Source of the DNA: Armatimonadota bacterium
Lineage (GTDB): Bacteria; Armatimonadota; Armatimonadia; Armatimonadales; Armatimonadaceae
NCBI GenBank assembly: GCA_014380985.1
Contig: JACMIU010000536.1
Location: 1 to 9,143, forward strand
Reading direction: 5' to 3'
DNA: 9,143 nucleotides
The notes under the pieces are model-generated. The model did not search any database and was not told where the DNA came from. It was given only the letters and a program-made list of their open reading frames with translations. Each line of letters begins with the position of its first letter. Positions within the stretch are counted from its first letter, which is position 1. Positions 6,471 to 9,143 of this stretch are shown one piece after another. The translations under genes and the position numbers were made by a program.

Positions 6471-6716
6471 CTAATTGCTACCGTCCAACACGGCATAGTC
6501 CAGATGCGCGGTGATTTCGTGTCCCAGTTCGGGAGGGTATCCCGCGTTCGTCAGGGCGATACGGGCGCGGCGCACCACGTTTTCCTCGTCTTTGCCCCAA
6601 GCCCCGGCGCGTTCCCCCAGTAGCGTCGTATAACGGTGTAGCAGTTCGTCCAGCGACATAATCAATTCGCCGGTCGCGGAAAGCGGCGGGGTATTCGGTT
6701 CGTTTGTCACGGTCAT
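6471..6716 (-). CDS. Small hypothetical protein, 81 aa, paralog of the gene upstream
   Basis: I do not recognise this family. The 81-residue protein has a low-complexity N-terminus (TNEPNTPPLSATG) followed by an amphipathic, probably all-helical domain ending in TAHLDYAVLDGSN. An upstream in-frame ATG (6803) would overlap the preceding gene's end. The ATG at 6716 is preferred because AGGAG at 6723-6727 (minus strand) lies 6 nt before it. The domain aligns by hand with the 75-residue protein encoded just upstream: both share an RY..L start, a Trp about 10 residues later, then D.E..VR..R..LT.AG..P.L..E..AH.DY..L, about 22 identities over some 53 positions. The pair therefore looks like an old tandem duplication in one operon, with a 49-nt gap. 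No cysteine, membrane or nucleic-acid motif is visible. Conservation between the two copies is good evidence that both are real. Confidence 0.8.
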   Translation of the reverse strand: MTVTNEPNTPPLSATGELIMSLDELLHRYTTLLGERAGAWGKDEENVVRRARIALTNAGYPPELGHEITAHLDYAVLDGSN

Positions 6717-6765
6717 ATCGGTCTCCTGACCATGCTGTACCGCAACCAATCCTTTTTTCAAACCG

Positions 6766-6993
6766 TTAACGGGTGTTTGCCGCGCCGAGATAGCGGTAAT
6801 CAATATGCGCCCGCACTTCGCGGGATAACTGGGGGGCGTGTCCGGCGCGAGTTAGCACATCGCGCACCTGTCGCACGGTGCGTTCTTGGTCGGCGTCCCA
6901 TTGGTCTCCGCTCGCCGACGAGATCAGTTCCACATAGCGGTTCAAAATCAGCGTCAGTGCGCCGGATAATTCGGTTTGTGCGTCGTTATTCAT
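6766..6993 (-). CDS. Small hypothetical protein, 75 aa, first of a tandem paralog pair
   Basis: Unrecognised 75-residue protein, probably helical, with an acidic N-terminal half and a basic C-terminal half (VRQVRDVLTRAGHAPQ, then REVRAHIDYRYL). It lacks the Pro-rich N-terminus of its neighbour but shares the conserved core with it (see the 81-residue gene). The ATG at 6993 is supported by AAGGA at 7004-7008 (minus strand) with 10-nt spacing. It is divergent from the M42 peptidase gene, with 110 bp between their start codons, so promoters for both probably lie in 6994-7103. The shared AH-[LI]-DY motif and invariant Trp are the best handles for a database search. Possible roles, such as a small adaptor or regulator, cannot be told from the sequence. 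Confidence 0.8.
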   Translation of the reverse strand: MNNDAQTELSGALTLILNRYVELISSASGDQWDADQERTVRQVRDVLTRAGHAPQLSREVRAHIDYRYLGAANTR

Positions 6994-7024
6994 TGTTTTG
7001 TTTTCCTTCTTTTAGCACTTGCGA

Positions 7025-7030
7025 TATAAT
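7025..7030 (+). promoter_or_regulatory. Candidate -10 box (TATAAT) for the M42 peptidase-lnt unit
   Basis: An exact TATAAT lies in the divergent intergenic region, 73 nt before the peptidase ATG. The region 16-18 nt upstream is T-rich (TTTTCCTTC) without a good -35 match. Transcription from here would give a leader of about 65 nt. The call is tentative because the opposite strand reads ATTATA at the same place and could belong to the divergent small-gene promoter. Confidence 0.45.
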
Positions 7031-7103
7031 CGCTTGTTGACGCCGCTTCTGTGTGCGTCGTTTCGCTTGCAAATCATACAATTGTAGGAGCCGTTTTTTA
7101 TCC

Positions 7104-8174
7104 ATGATTCCCGATGCCGCCATCGCTTTTTTACAGAAACTCATCGAAACCCCGTCGCCGTCCGGTTTTGAAGAAGCCAACGCCGCCCATTACCGCGAAT
7201 ACCTGACCCCCTTCGCCGATTCCCTGACCACCGACCGACACGGCAACACCATCGCCGCCGTGAACCCCGATGCCCCTGTGCGCGTGATGCTGTCCGGTCA
7301 CATTGACGAAATAGGGTTTATTATTCATCACATCGCCGACGAAGGCTACTTGTATTTTCGCCCGATTGGCGGACACGATAGCGTAGTCGTGGTCGGTCAG
7401 CGCGTTTCCGTTCACACCAAAACCGGTGTCGTTCCCGGCGTTATCGGCAAAAAGCCGGTGCATCTGCTCACGTCCGACGAGCGCGACAAGGGCAAAGTCG
7501 AACTGCACGATTTGTGGATTGACTGCGGCGTCACCGGGGGCAAGGACGAGATTATCGCCGCCGGGGTCGCGCTTGGCGACTGCGTGACCTACGCGGTTGG
7601 CTACCAACCGCTTCTCGGCGGCAACGTCGCCGCCCGCGCTTTCGACAACCGCATCGGGGCATGGGTGGTCGCCGAAGCGTTGCGCCGCGTCAGCGAGATG
7701 AACCCGCAGGTCGGCGTTTTCGCGGTCGCCACGGTGCAAGAGGAGATAGGCTTGCGCGGAGCGCGAACCGCCGCCTACGGCATTGACCCGCATATCGGAA
7801 TCGCCGTGGATGTGTCGTTCGCCACCGATTATCCTTCGATGGACAAGCGCAAAGTGAGCGAACTCAAACTCGGTAAGGGACCGGGGATCCTGTTCGGCGC
7901 GAACGCCAACCGCAAGTTATCCGACTATCTCGTGAAAACCGCGGAAGGCGGCGAAATCCCGTACCAAATCTCGGTGGCGGCGGGCGGAACCGGCACAGAC
8001 GCGAACGCGATTCAGATTAACCGCGCCGGTGTGACGACCGGCTTGGTAGATGTGCCGCTTCGCTATATGCACACGCCATGCGAAATCATTAACTTAAGCG
8101 ACGCCGACAACGCCGCGCAACTTCTCGCCAACGCTTGCGCCGGATTTACGACCGAAGATAACTTCATCCCGTAA
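7104..8174 (+). CDS. M42-family metallo-aminopeptidase (glutamyl aminopeptidase / FrvX type)
   Basis: This 356-residue protein is a dinuclear-metal exopeptidase of the M42 (MH clan) type, which typically forms large tetrahedral complexes that trim peptides in the cytoplasm. Visible in order: ETPSPSGFE near the N-terminus (15-23); SGHIDEIGF (64-72) with metal ligand His66 and Asp68; RAFDNRIG (178-185) with the bridging Asp181; VQEEIGLRGA (211-220) with catalytic Glu213 and ligand Glu214; AVDVS (234-238) with ligand Asp236; and YMHTPCEII (321-329) with the last ligand His323. All expected ligands are present, so it should be active. A GTG at 7053 would add 17 basic residues unlike the family; the ATG at 7104 gives the normal M42 N-terminus. 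An AGGAG at 7086-7090 sits 13 nt away, longer than usual. Substrate preference (Glu/Asp, Leu, or Lys) cannot be assigned. Its stop overlaps the next start by one base. Confidence 0.93.
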   Translation: MIPDAAIAFLQKLIETPSPSGFEEANAAHYREYLTPFADSLTTDRHGNTIAAVNPDAPVRVMLSGHIDEIGFIIHHIADEGYLYFRPIGGHDSVVVVGQRVSVHTKTGVVPGVIGKKPVHLLTSDERDKGKVELHDLWIDCGVTGGKDEIIAAGVALGDCVTYAVGYQPLLGGNVAARAFDNRIGAWVVAEALRRVSEMNPQVGVFAVATVQEEIGLRGARTAAYGIDPHIGIAVDVSFATDYPSMDKRKVSELKLGKGPGILFGANANRKLSDYLVKTAEGGEIPYQISVAAGGTGTDANAIQINRAGVTTGLVDVPLRYMHTPCEIINLSDADNAAQLLANACAGFTTEDNFIP

Positions 8175-9143
8175 TGAGTAGCCGTACCCCCCCGCCGACA
8201 ACGAAAAGTGCGCCGCGCCCGGTCGGGGGCGGGGGGGCGTGGTTCGGATTATCCACGTTGTCGGCAACCCTGCTCGCGTTCTGCTTCCCGTTCGCGTCGG
8301 CGTGGTGGCTGGCGTGGTTCGCGCTCGCGCCGCTCTACTACGCGCTTCTTTCCGTGCGCGGCAATCCGCTTGCCGGGGCGGGGTGTGGGGCGGCGTTCGG
8401 GTTTACGCTACACATCGTCGGGTGCAAGTGGATGGACGCTCTCGGAGTCGTGCCGTGGGTCGGGGTGTCGGTGTTTGAAAGTGGGGCGTTCGCGGTGTTC
8501 GGTGCGGTGGCGGCGTTCGCGCTGTTCCGTCTGCCGGGCGTGGTGCGCCCGCTGTTCTTCGCCGCGCTCTGGACAACGCTCGAATACGTCCGAACGCTGG
8601 GCGTGATGGCGTTTCCGTGGTTCCCCTTGGCGGCGACGCAGGTTCCGGTTCTGCCGATGGTGCAAATCGTCGCCGTCACGGGGCAATGGGGCTTGTCGTT
8701 CGCGGTCGCGGTGGTCAATGCGCTCGTCGTCGAAGCCGTGGTGGCGCGGCGAATGAAAGACGCGCCGATGTTCAAACTCGCGGCGACGGCGGCGGTCAGT
8801 GTGCCGGTATTGCTTGCGGTTGTCGGAAGCATCAGCCAATCCCTTGTCGCGGCGCAGGACACGATGGACGAGAGCAACTTGCCCGGCAACACGCGCACCA
8901 TCGCGCTGATTCAAGGCAACGTTGGCAAAATCGCCGACAATGCCGAGCAAACAGACTACCGCGAAACCGCGCTACAAACCTATCTGCAGATGACGCGGGT
9001 CGCAGTAGCCGAACCGCGTGACCGCCGGATGGAGGAGGTGGATTTCGTCCTCCTCCCCGAAGCCGTTTTGCCCGGCTTTCTGCTCCGCGACCCGAACGTC
9101 TTTCTCGCCGTGACCGCGCTCGCCCGCGAAACCAACACCGATA
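8174..9143 (+). CDS. lnt: Apolipoprotein N-acyltransferase, N-terminal part (runs off the window)
   Basis: The frame starts at ATG 8174, sharing its A with the TAA of the peptidase gene (TAATG, typical of translational coupling), and stays open for 323 codons to the window edge. Lnt adds the third acyl chain to the N-terminal cysteine of lipoproteins in the cytoplasmic membrane. A Pro/Gly-rich, basic N-terminus (1-21) is followed by several hydrophobic segments (about 23-40, 43-60, 66-82, 92-117, 125-140, 160-190 and 200-220). Family landmarks are WTTLEYVRTLG with FPWFPLAATQ, then GQWGLSFAVAVVNALV, and the start of the nitrilase-like domain at IALIQGN (from residue 243). VLLPEAVLPGF holds the presumed catalytic Glu296, where relatives usually have WPE. 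The catalytic Lys and Cys lie beyond the window. The C7 and G7 runs near the start are frameshift-prone; the frame as given is intact. Confidence 0.9.
   Translation, partial: MSSRTPPPTTKSAPRPVGGGGAWFGLSTLSATLLAFCFPFASAWWLAWFALAPLYYALLSVRGNPLAGAGCGAAFGFTLHIVGCKWMDALGVVPWVGVSVFESGAFAVFGAVAAFALFRLPGVVRPLFFAALWTTLEYVRTLGVMAFPWFPLAATQVPVLPMVQIVAVTGQWGLSFAVAVVNALVVEAVVARRMKDAPMFKLAATAAVSVPVLLAVVGSISQSLVAAQDTMDESNLPGNTRTIALIQGNVGKIADNAEQTDYRETALQTYLQMTRVAVAEPRDRRMEEVDFVLLPEAVLPGFLLRDPNVFLAVTALARETNTD

Noticed and set aside
6763..6772. Short palindrome CCGTTAACGG at the end of the first small gene.
   Set aside because: It is only 10 bp and spans the stop codon. It is too short to call an operator or terminator without conservation data.
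6717..6803. N-terminal extension of the second small gene, starting at 6803.
   Set aside because: It would overlap the end of the first small gene, has no paralogous counterpart, and the internal ATG at 6716 has a well-spaced AGGAG.
7053..7103. Upstream GTG start for the M42 peptidase.
   Set aside because: It adds a basic Cys-containing extension (MRRFACKSYNC...) not typical of M42 enzymes. The ATG at 7104 gives the normal family N-terminus.

Overview
The window is a GC-rich stretch of bacterial chromosome with compact genes, short intergenic gaps and no insertion sequences, tRNAs, rRNAs or CRISPR arrays. An apolipoprotein N-acyltransferase (Lnt) at the right end points to a bacterium that matures lipoproteins with three acyl groups, most likely a diderm. 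That enzyme, together with a large BTAD/NB-ARC regulator and a non-heme ferritin-like protein, would fit Armatimonadota or a related phylum. This is only an inference from gene content; no rRNA or marker gene is present to confirm it.

Layout. Positions 1-819 (+) hold the tail of an unidentified gene and, 21 nt later, a ferritin-like diiron protein; a strong intrinsic terminator closes this unit. At 928-2559 (+) is an exopolyphosphatase/GppA-type phosphatase with a C-terminal HD domain, preceded by an exact TATAAT only 6 nt before its ATG, so its mRNA may be leaderless. A hairpin at 2563-2593 separates it from a convergent minus-strand unit. That unit is an 882-residue signal-responsive regulator (winged helix and BTAD, then an NB-ARC ATPase, then helical repeats; 3427-6075) and, downstream of it, an unrecognised 249-residue protein (2604-3353). 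The regulator has an ornate upstream region with a perfect 15-bp inverted repeat and an 8-bp direct repeat. About 395 bp without a convincing gene follows.

Next come two small minus-strand genes (81 and 75 residues) that are diverged tandem paralogs of an unrecognised family. A divergent promoter region then leads to a plus-strand pair: an M42-family metallo-aminopeptidase (7104-8174), whose stop codon overlaps the start of lnt (8174 to the window end, truncated).

How the genes may work together. Most are independent housekeeping or stress units: iron/oxidative stress, polyphosphate or (p)ppGpp turnover, peptide degradation and lipoprotein maturation. The least explained parts are the STAND-type regulator with its unknown partner gene, and the tandem small-protein pair. 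Nothing here is clearly a new system; these two loci are the best candidates for undescribed biology.
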